Of a stretch of DNA of 64,000 bases, positions 34,912-43,725 are shown piece after piece; within the stretch, counting starts at the first letter, position 1; each line of letters opens with the position of its first letter. A model generated the notes under the pieces. That model worked only from the letters and a program-made list of their open reading frames with translations, was not told where the DNA came from and made no database searches. Location: positions 248,001 to 312,000 of the forward strand of contig CAVOXF010000003.1 in NCBI GenBank assembly GCA_963700375.1, in the 5' to 3' direction. Source of the DNA: JAHEEL01 sp963700375. GTDB taxonomy: Bacteria > Actinomycetota > Acidimicrobiia > Spongiisociales > UBA5794. The position numbers and the translations under genes are program-made.

Positions 34912-34983
34912 ATGGACAACAGGTGCCGGATCGCGGACTACTCGCCTACTCTCGCCGCAGGCGCAGCCGATCGGGGAGTTCCC

Positions 34984-35387
34984 ATGGCACAACCAACCGT
35001 CCCCTTCGTCTGTGTCCACAATGCCGGGCGGTCGCACATGGCGGCGGGGCTGCTCGCGTATCGCGGGCCGGGCGGGTGGAGGTACGCAGCACCGGGTCAG
35101 CGCCAGGCAACCACGTCAATCCTTCGGCGGTGGCCGTGATGGCGGAACTCGGCATCGACCGCAGCGGTGAGCAGCCACAACGGTTGACCGATCACCTCGT
35201 CAAGGAGTCCGACGTGGCGGTCACCATGGGATGCGGGGATGGGTGCCCGATCTACCCGGGCAAGCGCTACCTGGGCTGGGAGGCGCCCGACCCGGCCGAC
35301 CTCCCGCCCGAGGACGTGCGCCCGATCCGGGATGAGATCGACCGCCACGTCCTGATCCTCCTCTCGGAACTCCTCGCAGAATCGTGA
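34984..35387 (+). CDS. Arsenate reductase-like low-molecular-weight phosphatase, frameshifted near 35070
   Basis: The start ATG 34984 follows GGGGAG. The first frame has the active-site loop VPFVCVHNAGRSHMAAGLL, the CX5R(S) nucleophile loop of ArsC/LMW tyrosine phosphatase. It loses homology after the glycine run near 35065-35080. A second frame continues with STGSAPGNHVNPSAVAVM, RLTDHLVKESDVAVTMGCGD and CPIYPGKRYLGWEAPDPADL, the rest of an actinobacterial ArsC, to the stop at 35387. A single missing base in GGGCCGGGCGGG explains it. If intact, it would reduce arsenate with mycothiol or thioredoxin. Reads are needed to tell a broken gene from a homopolymer error. Confidence 0.65.
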
Positions 35388-35427
35388 GTGCAACGCAGCG
35401 TCCACCTGCGGGGTTCTTCACCTCGAG

Positions 35428-35979
35428 ATGACCACGACCCTCGACCGCCTGCCACGACGCCTCGCCGCCGATCGGGATGGCGCCTTCCCCGACCTGGTGC
35501 GAACCCTGCAGGACGGCATCTTCTCCGGCGTGATCCAGTTCACTCGAAACCGCCACGACGCCGAGGATGTGACCCAGGAGACGTTCATCCGCGCGTATCG
35601 GGCCCTCGGCAGCTACGACAACGAGCGGATCCTCAGCCTGCAGCTCCGACCTTGGGTCTGGACCATCGCCCTCAACCTCTGCCGAAACCGGTCCCGGACC
35701 AAGGCCCGCCATCCCGAGGCCCCCCTCATCGCCGACCACGCCGCGACGTTCGAGGACGCCTCCACCGCGGCCGTCGAAAACGCCTGTCTCGAGGAATGGC
35801 GGCATCGACTGGCGGCGCTGCCGGAACCACAGCGGACGGCGGTCGTTCTCCACCACGTTGTCGGGTTGCCGTACGCGGAAGTCGCCGAGTCGACCGGAAG
35901 GGCGGAGAGCACCACCCGCTCCGACGTGAAGCGGGGCCTCACCAGACTGCGGATACTGATCGAAGAGGAGACCCGATGA
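35428..35979 (+). CDS. ECF-type RNA polymerase sigma factor
   Basis: 183 residues. Region 2: FTRNRHDAEDVTQETFIRAY with the core-binding helix, and LQLRPWVWTIALNLCRNRSR. Region 4: LPEPQRTAVVLHHVVGLPYA then a recognition helix (TTRSDVKRGLTRLRI). Its stop codon overlaps the ATG of the methyltransferase/Ada gene (ATGA), so the two are produced together. It begins 40 bases after the ArsC-like gene and may share its transcript. No zinc anti-sigma protein is adjacent; the downstream fusion protein occupies the position where one is expected. Confidence 0.88.
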   Translation: MTTTLDRLPRRLAADRDGAFPDLVRTLQDGIFSGVIQFTRNRHDAEDVTQETFIRAYRALGSYDNERILSLQLRPWVWTIALNLCRNRSRTKARHPEAPLIADHAATFEDASTAAVENACLEEWRHRLAALPEPQRTAVVLHHVVGLPYAEVAESTGRAESTTRSDVKRGLTRLRILIEEETR

Positions 35980-36749
35980 CCAGCTACGAAGCAATCACAG
36001 AAGAACTCTCAACGCTCCGCCGCAGCGCGCCGACCGATCTCCTTCAGAGCGTGATGCGCGGCACCGACCTCGCTGACGAGTTCACCGAGATCGAGGGCCC
36101 GACCGGGCCCGCCTACGTGGCATGGAACGGACGCGGGATCACTGCCTTCGTCCCAACCGACGCGGTTGGGACCCACGAGGACTTCGAGTCCCGGCATCCG
36201 CGTGATGCGTTCTATGTGGATGCACCACCGCCATCGCTGGCACGGCACCTCGACCGGACGATCCAGACCGGCCGACTCGGGAAGCTCCCGATCGACCTCT
36301 CGTCCATCGGCGCATTCCAGCGCAGAGTCCTCGAGAAGTGCGCCGAGATCCCTCCCGGCGAGATCCGCCCGTACGGATGGATCGCCAGGGAGATCGGGAG
36401 CCCCGGAGCCGTCCGGGCAGTTGGAACGGCCCTCGGCCGCAACCCGGTCCCCGTCCTCATACCCTGTCATCGGGTGGTCCGGACCGACGGTCGGATCGGA
36501 AACTACGCCTATGGCTCACCGATGAAGCGGGCGTTGCTCGAGCACGAAGGCCTCGACCCCGACGCCATTGAGACGACCGCCCAGCGCGGGGTGCGGCTCG
36601 TCGGTAGCGATACCACCGGCATCTACTGCTACCCGACGTGCCAGCACGCGAGGCGGATCACCGACGTCCACCGGGTCGAGTTTCGCTCCGAAGCGGCCGC
36701 TCACGCCGACGGCTATCGGGCGTGCAAGGTCTGCCGCCCCGCCGCCTAG
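35976..36749 (+). CDS. O6-alkylguanine-DNA alkyltransferase fused to a C-terminal Ada zinc domain
   Basis: 257 residues. Residues ~45-105 match the methyltransferase ribonuclease-like N-domain (AYVAWNGRGITAFVP). Residues ~111-195 form the catalytic domain with acceptor Cys164 in the PCHRV motif and the Asn hinge region before it (GTALGRNPVPVLIPCHRV). Residues ~203-257 are an Ada methylphosphotriester domain: RLVGSDTTGIYCYPTCQ and GYRACKVCRP give four zinc cysteines at 218, 222, 250 and 253, with the C-x3-C and C-x2-C spacing of E. coli Ada. The order is reversed relative to E. coli Ada and the AraC-type helix-turn-helix is absent. Residues 1-40 are helical and unassigned. Coupled by ATGA to the sigma gene, so the protein may sense alkylation for it. 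Confidence 0.9.
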   Translation: MTSYEAITEELSTLRRSAPTDLLQSVMRGTDLADEFTEIEGPTGPAYVAWNGRGITAFVPTDAVGTHEDFESRHPRDAFYVDAPPPSLARHLDRTIQTGRLGKLPIDLSSIGAFQRRVLEKCAEIPPGEIRPYGWIAREIGSPGAVRAVGTALGRNPVPVLIPCHRVVRTDGRIGNYAYGSPMKRALLEHEGLDPDAIETTAQRGVRLVGSDTTGIYCYPTCQHARRITDVHRVEFRSEAAAHADGYRACKVCRPAA

Positions 36750-36759
36750 CTCAGCACGG

Positions 36760-36795
36760 GAAGGAGGGGAGCTCCAATCGCCACTCCCCTCCTTC
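36760..36795 (+). terminator. Hairpin after the sigma/alkyltransferase operon
   Basis: GAAGGAGGGGAG (36760-36771) and CTCCCCTCCTTC (36784-36795) form a perfect 12-bp stem with a 12-base loop, ten bases after the stop codon. A weak T-rich stretch (TCGTTGATT) follows. Confidence 0.6.
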
Positions 36796-37027
36796 TCGTT
36801 GATTCGGACTGCGAACTGCGGGTTGCGGATCTGCAATCGGAGCTTCGGGATCGAGTTGAGGAGATTGATGCCGTAGACGAACAGGTATGCGGTCCGGTAG
36901 GGACCGTCGGTGATCATTGGATCGATCACCTCCTGCATCGCGCCGGGCCCGGCTGCGGGCTGCCGGCTCGATCGGGATCGCAGGGCTTGGATCTCGCTTC
37001 TTGGCTCGTCGCTCTACTGTTCAGACC

Positions 37028-38698
37028 ATGGATCTGGTCGAGACCATTCGCGCCTCCGTCATCGGTTCGGACTACACCGTGCCCGGGCCGTTCGGCCGAC
37101 GACGGGTGACGTATGCGGACTACACCGCGTCGGGCCGGTCGCTCTCGTTCATCGAGGACTACCTGCGCGAGGTCGTGCTTCCGCTCTACGCCAACACCCA
37201 CACCGAGTCGTCCGGCACCGGACTGCAGACGACGCGCTTCCGCGAGGAGGCGCGAGAGATGATCCGATGCTGCGTGAACGCCGGCGACGATCATGCGGTC
37301 GTGTTCGCCGGATCCGGAGCAACCGGGGCCATCGATCGGCTGGTCTCGGTCCTCGGCCTCCGAATCCCGTGCAGGCTCGAGGAGCAATATCACCTGTCCG
37401 ACCACATCCCGGCGTCCGAACGCCCGGTGGTCTTCATCGGGCCGTTCGAGCACCACTCGAACGAGCTCCCATGGAGGGAATCGATCGCCGACGTCGTGAG
37501 AATCGAGGAGGACGCCGACGGCCATATCGACCTCACCCAGTTGGAGCAAGCCCTCGAGGAGTACCGGGACCGGCCGCTGAAGATCGGGAGCTTCTCCGCG
37601 GCATCCAACGTCACCGGGATCATCACCGACACCCGGGCCGTCGCCCGCCTCTTGCACGAACACGATGCCCTCTCGTTCTGGGACTTCGCCGCGGCGGCAC
37701 CGTATGTGTCGATCGACATGAACCCTGAGGACGACCGCGCCGCGTACAAGGACGCCGTGTTCTTCTCCCCGCACAAGATGATCGGCGGACCGGGCACGCC
37801 GGGCGTGCTGGTGGCGCGCAAGGAGCTGTTCACCAACCGCGTACCTGCGGTACCCGGCGGCGGTACCGTCGCGTTCGTCAACCCGAACGATCACCGCTAC
37901 CTCGACGACATCGAAACTCGCGAGGAAGGCGGCACACCGGCAATCGTCGAAGCGATCCGGGCCGGCCTCGTCTTCCAGCTCAAGCGGGCCGTCGGCTCCG
38001 AACGGATCAGGGAACTCGAGGAATCGTTCATCAAGCGAGCCATCGCCTCGTGGAGCAGGGATCCGAACATCAAGCTCCTCGGCAACCCCACCGCCGAGCG
38101 CCTCTCGATCGTGTCATTCGTGATTCGTCACGACGACCGCTACCTCCACCACAACTACGTCGTCGCATTGCTCAACGACCTCTTCGGGATTCAGTCCAGG
38201 GGCGGCTGTTCGTGCGCCGGACCCTACGGCCACCGTCTGCTCGGAATCGACCTCGACACGTCGGGCGAGTTCGAGCGTGAGATCACGCGCGGCTGTGAGG
38301 GGATCAAGCCCGGCTGGGTTCGGGTCAACTTCAACTACTTCATCTCGGAAGCCGTGTTCGACTTCATCGTCGACGCCGTTCGCATGATCGCAAGCGAAGG
38401 GTGGCGTCTGCTCCCCTACTACCGGTTCGAGGCCGAGACCGGTCTCTGGGAGCATCGTGAAGGCCGAGGCGAAGCCCCGCTGAGCCTGAGCGACGTCGAC
38501 TACTCGACCGGTGCGATGACGTTCGACCACCGACCGAGCCGGGACGCCGACCACGTTCTCTCCGACTACCTTGCCGTAGCACGGTCGATTCTCGACGATG
38601 CCCTCCCGGCTGACCCCGAGACGTCGGTTGAGGTGTTCAACGAAGACTTCGAACACCTACGTTGGTTCACGCTTCCGCATGAGGTCTTCGATGGCTGA
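37028..38698 (+). CDS. Class V aminotransferase, cysteine-desulfurase-like
   Basis: 556 residues, PLP enzyme. The motif VTYADYTASGRSLSFIED opens the fold. FAGSGATGAIDRLV is the phosphate-binding loop, WDFAAAAPY contains the PLP-pyridine Asp, and FFSPHKMIGGPGTPGVLV holds the Schiff-base Lys. Cys residues near 390 (SRGGCSCAGPYGHR) resemble the catalytic loop of SufS/IscS-type desulfurases. It is longer than typical desulfurases by a C-terminal ~120 residues. The substrate is not certain; selenocysteine lyase or isopenicillin-epimerase-like relatives are alternatives. ATG 37028 chosen because the upstream extension is non-coding in character. It overlaps the hydrolase start by 8 bases. Confidence 0.83.
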   Translation: MDLVETIRASVIGSDYTVPGPFGRRRVTYADYTASGRSLSFIEDYLREVVLPLYANTHTESSGTGLQTTRFREEAREMIRCCVNAGDDHAVVFAGSGATGAIDRLVSVLGLRIPCRLEEQYHLSDHIPASERPVVFIGPFEHHSNELPWRESIADVVRIEEDADGHIDLTQLEQALEEYRDRPLKIGSFSAASNVTGIITDTRAVARLLHEHDALSFWDFAAAAPYVSIDMNPEDDRAAYKDAVFFSPHKMIGGPGTPGVLVARKELFTNRVPAVPGGGTVAFVNPNDHRYLDDIETREEGGTPAIVEAIRAGLVFQLKRAVGSERIRELEESFIKRAIASWSRDPNIKLLGNPTAERLSIVSFVIRHDDRYLHHNYVVALLNDLFGIQSRGGCSCAGPYGHRLLGIDLDTSGEFEREITRGCEGIKPGWVRVNFNYFISEAVFDFIVDAVRMIASEGWRLLPYYRFEAETGLWEHREGRGEAPLSLSDVDYSTGAMTFDHRPSRDADHVLSDYLAVARSILDDALPADPETSVEVFNEDFEHLRWFTLPHEVFDG

Positions 38699-39593
38699 GT
38701 CCGCCGCTCCGGCGTGGTTCGCACGTGCCATCGAAACGCCATACAAGGACCACCGGATCTCCGTCGAGGGAACGGACGTTCACTACCTCGATTGGGGCGA
38801 ACGCGGGCGCCCCGGATTGGTGTTCGTTCACGGCGGTGCGGCGCACGCCCACTGGTGGTCGTTCATCGCCCCGATGTTCACCGCGGACTGGCACGCGATC
38901 GCCATCGACTTGTCCGGTCATGGCGATAGTGGACGGCGAGATCACTACGACCACGGCCTTTGGGCAAGTGAAGTACTCGCCGTCGCCGACGCAGCGGGAT
39001 TCCCGGGGCCACCCGTCGTGGTCGGACACTCGCTCGGTGGCGGCATCACGCTCGAGCTCGCCTCCGCCCACGGGGAACGGCTCGCGGGAGCGGTCGTCGT
39101 GGACACGCCGGTGCGGCGGCCCGATCCGGAATCGAGCGAGGGAGCGCGAGGACGGGCGTTTCGCTCACCGGGTACCTACCCGGACAAGGCGACGGCGCTG
39201 GAGCACTTCCGGCTCGTGCCGTCACAGCCGTGCGAGAACGCCTACGTTGTCGACCACGTCGGCGGTCTCTCCGTCCACGAGACGGAGTCCGGTTGGACGT
39301 GGAAGTTCGATCCGCACTTGTTCGAGCAGACACTCGTCTCGTTCCGGGACCAGTTCACCTCGGTCCGTTGCAGGCTTGCGCTCTTCCGCGGCGAGTACAG
39401 CACGATCGTCCCCGACGACACGGCGGCGTACATGTATGAGTTGACGGGCCGCAACGTGCCGTTCGTTTCCATCCCCGAGGCCCACCACCACCTCATCCTC
39501 GACCAGCCGCTGGCGTTCGTGGCGGCTCTTCGGACGCTTCTCGCCGACTGGGAGCACTCGATTCCGCGTTCTGCCCTTGAGGAATCGACCTGA
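38691..39593 (+). CDS. Alpha/beta hydrolase
   Basis: 300 residues. VFVHGGAAHAHWW is the oxyanion-hole strand, VVVGHSLGGGITLELA the nucleophile elbow (Ser), and PEAHHHLILDQP carries the catalytic His. A cap region lies between ~130 and ~200. Likely an esterase, lactonase or haloalkane-type hydrolase acting in the cytosol. Translated with the aminotransferase through an 8-base overlap, so the two may act in one pathway. Confidence 0.85.
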   Translation: MAESAAPAWFARAIETPYKDHRISVEGTDVHYLDWGERGRPGLVFVHGGAAHAHWWSFIAPMFTADWHAIAIDLSGHGDSGRRDHYDHGLWASEVLAVADAAGFPGPPVVVGHSLGGGITLELASAHGERLAGAVVVDTPVRRPDPESSEGARGRAFRSPGTYPDKATALEHFRLVPSQPCENAYVVDHVGGLSVHETESGWTWKFDPHLFEQTLVSFRDQFTSVRCRLALFRGEYSTIVPDDTAAYMYELTGRNVPFVSIPEAHHHLILDQPLAFVAALRTLLADWEHSIPRSALEEST

Positions 39594-39636
39594 TCTGCCG
39601 ATACAGAGTCGGTACGTACTCTGGAAAGGCCGAGCG

Positions 39637-40287
39637 ATGCGCCAAACATCGGTTCCTCCGCTCACACTCGATCAGGCCTACCAAGCGGCATACCTGTGGA
39701 TGTTCCACGCAGGAGAACCACCGGTCGAGATCGCCGAACGGGGGGCCCAGAGCGTGGAACTTCGCTCAGAAGGTATGGTCGCGTTCGTACGCATCCCCGA
39801 CCACGAACTCAACCAGCGGACCGTGCTCGCCGTACTCGCCTCGGAACCCGATCGCCGAGCACGCTTGATCTTCTCGACCGCCGGGTTCACGCCGGGAGCG
39901 ATCAGCATCGCCGAGGCTCAGGGCATCGCCCTCTACACGCTGGACATCGACGGGTCGGCGATACCGGAGAACGGACGGGCGGCCGAGCTCGCGCCGCTCG
40001 AACCGGCGCCGCCGCCGTTCCCAGTGAAGCGCACGGAAGAGGAGTTCGTCATCACAAAGGCGAACTGGGGTCGCACCGAATTCCCCGACGAGGAGTGGGT
40101 CGACTGCCCGACCTGTGGCACGAACCAGCACCGATCGCTCGAAGCCTGCCGGGTCTGCGGTAGCCAACTCGCGGCAGCGGTCGCCGGAGCAGGAACCGAT
40201 GTCACCTACCGGTGCGTTGATTGCGGATCGCACAACGTCGAAGTCATCGTCCCGGCCGTCGCCCCCCGTCGCGCTGAGCGCCACTGA
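39637..40287 (+). CDS. Mrr-like nuclease-fold protein with zinc ribbons
   Basis: 216 residues. The N-terminal ~110 residues resemble a restriction-endonuclease (Mrr/PD-D/ExK) fold: VELRSEGMVAFVRIPDHELN, then RLIFSTAGFTPGAISIAEAQ. The C-terminal ~65 residues have three CxxC pairs (DCPTCGTN, ACRVCGSQ, RCVDCGSH), consistent with a zinc ribbon plus a half ribbon. Catalytic acidic residues are not clearly placed, so it may be a binding relative. GGAAAGG precedes ATG 39637. A hairpin follows at 40294. Confidence 0.55.
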   Translation: MRQTSVPPLTLDQAYQAAYLWMFHAGEPPVEIAERGAQSVELRSEGMVAFVRIPDHELNQRTVLAVLASEPDRRARLIFSTAGFTPGAISIAEAQGIALYTLDIDGSAIPENGRAAELAPLEPAPPPFPVKRTEEEFVITKANWGRTEFPDEEWVDCPTCGTNQHRSLEACRVCGSQLAAAVAGAGTDVTYRCVDCGSHNVEVIVPAVAPRRAERH

Positions 40288-40293
40288 CCCGGG

Positions 40294-40325
40294 TTGCGCC
40301 TCCCCCCGAAGTGGAGGAGGCGCAA
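40294..40325. terminator. Hairpin between convergent genes
   Basis: TTGCGCCTCC (40294-40303) and GGAGGCGCAA (40316-40325), perfect 10-bp stem, between the Mrr-like gene (+) and glgB (-). Probably ends both transcripts. Confidence 0.5.
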
Positions 40326-40400
40326 GCATCCGGGCGGAAGGCCGGAGGGCCGAAGCGGATTGGGGCGGGTCTGGGAGACCAAACCGCGGAGATGAGATCT

Positions 40401-42266
40401 CTACCCGGCGGGAGCGGCAAACACCGCGCCGAGCGGGGGTAGATCGAGCGATAGGGAGTGCGCCCGTCCGTGCATCGGCGCTTCGGCCGCTGCGATGGTT
40501 CCGCGAGATCCGGCGCCCGAACCCCAGTAGACCTCGTCGTCGCTGTTGAGCAGTACTTCCCACATGCCGGCGATGGGCACGCCGATCCGGTAGCCGGGTC
40601 GTGTCACCGGCGTGAGGTTCATGACCGCGAGCACGGGCCGACCGCCTCCCTTGCGAAGGAGGCTGAAGACGCTCGCCCCGGCATCGCCGGCGTCGATCCA
40701 CTCGAAGCCTTGGGGGTCGTAGTCGTCCACGAAGAGGGCCGGTTCCGCTCGGTAGACGGCGTTGAGATCCTTGACCCACCGCTGCATTCCGGCGTGATTG
40801 TCGTGTTCGAGAACGAACCACTCGAGCTGGCGATCCACCGACCACTCCGAGCGTTGCGCGAACTCGCCACCCATGAACACGCACTTCTTGGCGGGGAGGG
40901 CGTACTGGTATCCGTAGAGAGCGCGTAGGTTGGCAAACTGCTGCCACTCATCGCCCGGCATCTTGTTGATGAGAGATCCCTTGCCGTGAACGACTTCGTC
41001 ATGCGACAGCGCAAGGATGAAGTTCTCGTCGTAGGCGTACAGCATCCTGAATGTCAGGTCGTTCTGATGGAACGAGCGATGGACCGGTTCGTGAGCGAAG
41101 TACTCGAGCGTGTCGTGCATCCACCCCATATCCCACTTGTATCCAAAGCCGAGCCCGCCTGCATCAACTGGACGGGAGACGCCGGGGAATGCGGTTGACT
41201 CCTCGGCGATCATTGCGATGCCGGGATGCTCGCCGTAGGCCACGCTGTTCACCTGCTTGAGCAGCGATATCGCATCGAGGTTCTCGTTGCCACCCAGTGC
41301 ATTCGGCTCCCACTCGCCATCTTCGCGGGAGTAGTCGCGATACAGCATGGAGGCGACGCCGTCTACGCGCAAGCCATCAGCGTGGTACTTGTCGAGCCAG
41401 AAATTGGCCGACGAGACGAGGAACGATCGCACCTCGTTCCTGCCGTAGTTGAAGATGAAGCTGCCCCAGTCGGGGTGGAACCCTTGTCGCGGATCGGCAT
41501 GTTCGTAGAGCGCCGTGCCGTCGAAGCCGGAGAGACCATGGCCATCGGTGGCGAAGTGGGATGGGACCCAGTCGATGATCACACCGATCCCGGCCTGATG
41601 CAGGTGATCGATCAGATACATGAGTTCCTGCGGAGTACCGAATCGACTGGTCGGTGAGAAGTAGCCGGTCACCTGGTAGCCCCACGACGGGTAGTACGGA
41701 TGCTCGGCCAGCGGCATGAACTCGACGTGGGTGTAGCCCATCTCGATCATGTAGTCGCTCAACGGCTCGGCAAGCTCGCGATAGGAGTAGGAGTCCCCGT
41801 TCGCGCCGCGCTGCCACGATCCGGAATGCAGTTCGTAGATGGCGATCGGAGCATCGTGCGCCTGACGGGATCCCCGCGTCGTCATCCATGATTCGTCGCC
41901 CCACTCATAGTCGAGGTTCCATACCACCGAGGCGCTCTTCGGAGGCACCTCGGCAAGGAATGCAACCGGGTCGGCCTTCTCGATCCTGTTGCCGGCTCCG
42001 GTTGTGATCACGTACTTGTACGTGTTGCCCTGGTGAACCGTCGGAACATGGGCCTTCCAGATGCCGGACCCGGTCGGGAACATCGGATTCGCCGTCACGT
42101 CCCAGCCGTTGAAATCGCCGACGACGGAGACTTCGCGGGCGCTCGGCGCCCACACGGCGAAGTGGGCGCCCCCATCCGGAAGCATCTGCGCACCGAGGTG
42201 GTCGTATACGCGAGTCTGCGTGCCTTCGTTGAAGAGATGGACGTCGAGATCGCCAAGGAGTTCCAT
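40401..42266 (-). CDS. glgB: 1,4-alpha-glucan branching enzyme
   Basis: 621 residues, GH13 family; moves alpha-1,4 glucan chains to alpha-1,6 positions in glycogen. The CBM48 domain is at ~20-110 (GGAHFAVWAPSAREVSVVGD). The GH13 barrel has the nucleophile Asp in GLRVDGVASMLYRDYSR, the acid Glu in AMIAEESTAFPGVSRP and the transition-state Asp in LALSHDEVVHGKGSL. It is shorter than E. coli GlgB (no long N-terminal module), as in many bacteria. No other glycogen gene is adjacent. It is divergent from the tryptophanase gene by 70 bases. Confidence 0.95.
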   Translation of the reverse strand: MELLGDLDVHLFNEGTQTRVYDHLGAQMLPDGGAHFAVWAPSAREVSVVGDFNGWDVTANPMFPTGSGIWKAHVPTVHQGNTYKYVITTGAGNRIEKADPVAFLAEVPPKSASVVWNLDYEWGDESWMTTRGSRQAHDAPIAIYELHSGSWQRGANGDSYSYRELAEPLSDYMIEMGYTHVEFMPLAEHPYYPSWGYQVTGYFSPTSRFGTPQELMYLIDHLHQAGIGVIIDWVPSHFATDGHGLSGFDGTALYEHADPRQGFHPDWGSFIFNYGRNEVRSFLVSSANFWLDKYHADGLRVDGVASMLYRDYSREDGEWEPNALGGNENLDAISLLKQVNSVAYGEHPGIAMIAEESTAFPGVSRPVDAGGLGFGYKWDMGWMHDTLEYFAHEPVHRSFHQNDLTFRMLYAYDENFILALSHDEVVHGKGSLINKMPGDEWQQFANLRALYGYQYALPAKKCVFMGGEFAQRSEWSVDRQLEWFVLEHDNHAGMQRWVKDLNAVYRAEPALFVDDYDPQGFEWIDAGDAGASVFSLLRKGGGRPVLAVMNLTPVTRPGYRIGVPIAGMWEVLLNSDDEVYWGSGAGSRGTIAAAEAPMHGRAHSLSLDLPPLGAVFAAPAG

Positions 42267-42336
42267 GACATGGCAGCCTACCTACCCGGACGCCGCACGC
42301 GCCTGCGAGAATCACGACGGCGATCGAAAGGATGCC

Positions 42337-43710
42337 ATGCCGTACCGCACCATCATCGAGCCATTCCGGATTCACACCGTACAAGCCATCGACCTGCCGA
42401 CAATCGAAGAGCGCGAAGCCGCCCTTCAACGCGCCGGCTACAACCTCTTCGGACTCCACGCCGACGAGGTGATCATCGACCTGCTCACCGACTCGGGGAC
42501 CGGCGCCATGTCATCAGAACAGTGGGCCGGCATGATGCGGGGCGACGAATCGTACGCGGGGAGCAGAAGCTTCTACCGGTTTGAGCACGCGGTGAAGGAC
42601 CTCACCGGCTACTCCGAGGTCATCCCCACCCATCAGGGACGCGCCGCCGAGAAGATCTTGTTCACCGTGATGGTTGCCGAAGGCGATGTCGTCCCCAACA
42701 ACACCCACTTCGACACGACGCGGGCGAACGTCGAGTATCAGGGCGGCGAGGCGCTCGATCTCGTCGAACCGTCCAGCCCGTCGGAGATCCTGCCGTTCAA
42801 GGGCAACATGGACGTCGACGCTCTGAAGGCGACGATCAGGGACATCGGTGTCGAACGGATCCCGCTCGTGATGATGACGGTCACGAACAACTCCGGCGGC
42901 GGCCAGCCGGTCTCGATGCAGAACTTGCGGGACGTGCGCGCCGTATGCGACATGTACGGCATCCCGATGTTCCTCGACGCCTGCCGATTCGCGGAGAATG
43001 CATGGTTCATCAAGCTGAGGGAGCCCGGCTACGAGGACCGGACACCGAAGGAGATCGCCCAGGAGATGTTCTCTCTCGCCGACGGCTGCACCATGTCGGC
43101 CAAGAAGGACGGCCTGGTGAACATCGGCGGGTTCCTCGCCCTGAACAACCGCCAGCTATCCCTCCAGGCGAGGAACCTCCTGATCCTGACCGAAGGGTTC
43201 CCGACGTACGGCGGGCTCGCCGGATACGACCTCGAGGCGCTCGCACAGGGCTTGGAGGAGGTCGTCGACGAGGACTATCTCCGCTACCGGATTCGATCGA
43301 CCGAGTACCTTGCCGATCGGGTCGTTGACGCCGGGGTTCCGATCGTGCTACCGGCCGGCGGCCATGCGGTCTATCTCGACGCGAAGGCGTTGCTCCCCCA
43401 TATTCCCCCCCACCGGTACCCGGCGCAGGCGCTCGCCGTTGAGCTGTATCGCAACGGCGGCGTGCGCGGCGTCGAGATCGGGACGGTCATGTTCGGCCGT
43501 CCCGGACCCGACGGAGCCCCCGACCAGCCGGCGCCGATGGAACTCGTCCGCCTGGCAATCCCCCGCCGCACCTACACCCAGAGCCACATCGACTACGTCG
43601 CGGAAGTGGTGATCGATGTCGCCGCCGGTGCCGCCGACATCCGCGGCTATGAGATCGTGGAACAAGCCCCGTGGCTGAGACACTTCACGGCGAAGTTCGC
43701 ACCAGTTTGA
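42337..43710 (+). CDS. tnaA: Tryptophanase (tryptophan indole-lyase)
   Basis: 457 residues, PLP-dependent beta-eliminating lyase; would split L-tryptophan to indole, pyruvate and ammonia. Family motifs: LLTDSGTGAMSSEQWAGMM, IPTHQGRAAEKIL, GGQPVSMQNLRDVRAVCDMY, PLP-Lys in TMSAKKDGLVNIGG, EGFPTYGGLAGYDLEAL. Between tryptophanase and tyrosine phenol-lyase, two sites favour tryptophanase: GVEIGTVMFGR (tyrosine phenol-lyase has Arg in this loop) and LRHFTAKF near the C-terminus (His as in TnaA, where phenol-lyase has Phe). Start ATG 42337 follows GAAAGGATGCC. No tnaC leader or tnaB permease is visible. The specificity call is strong but not certain. Confidence 0.88.
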   Translation: MPYRTIIEPFRIHTVQAIDLPTIEEREAALQRAGYNLFGLHADEVIIDLLTDSGTGAMSSEQWAGMMRGDESYAGSRSFYRFEHAVKDLTGYSEVIPTHQGRAAEKILFTVMVAEGDVVPNNTHFDTTRANVEYQGGEALDLVEPSSPSEILPFKGNMDVDALKATIRDIGVERIPLVMMTVTNNSGGGQPVSMQNLRDVRAVCDMYGIPMFLDACRFAENAWFIKLREPGYEDRTPKEIAQEMFSLADGCTMSAKKDGLVNIGGFLALNNRQLSLQARNLLILTEGFPTYGGLAGYDLEALAQGLEEVVDEDYLRYRIRSTEYLADRVVDAGVPIVLPAGGHAVYLDAKALLPHIPPHRYPAQALAVELYRNGGVRGVEIGTVMFGRPGPDGAPDQPAPMELVRLAIPRRTYTQSHIDYVAEVVIDVAAGAADIRGYEIVEQAPWLRHFTAKFAPV

Positions 43711-43725
43711 GACTCAAGCTGCGAG

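Noticed and set aside
34839..34983. Upstream extension of the ArsC-like gene
   Set aside because: The frame is open further upstream but passes through the palindrome and lacks a ribosome site; ATG 34984 has GGGGAG at the right distance.
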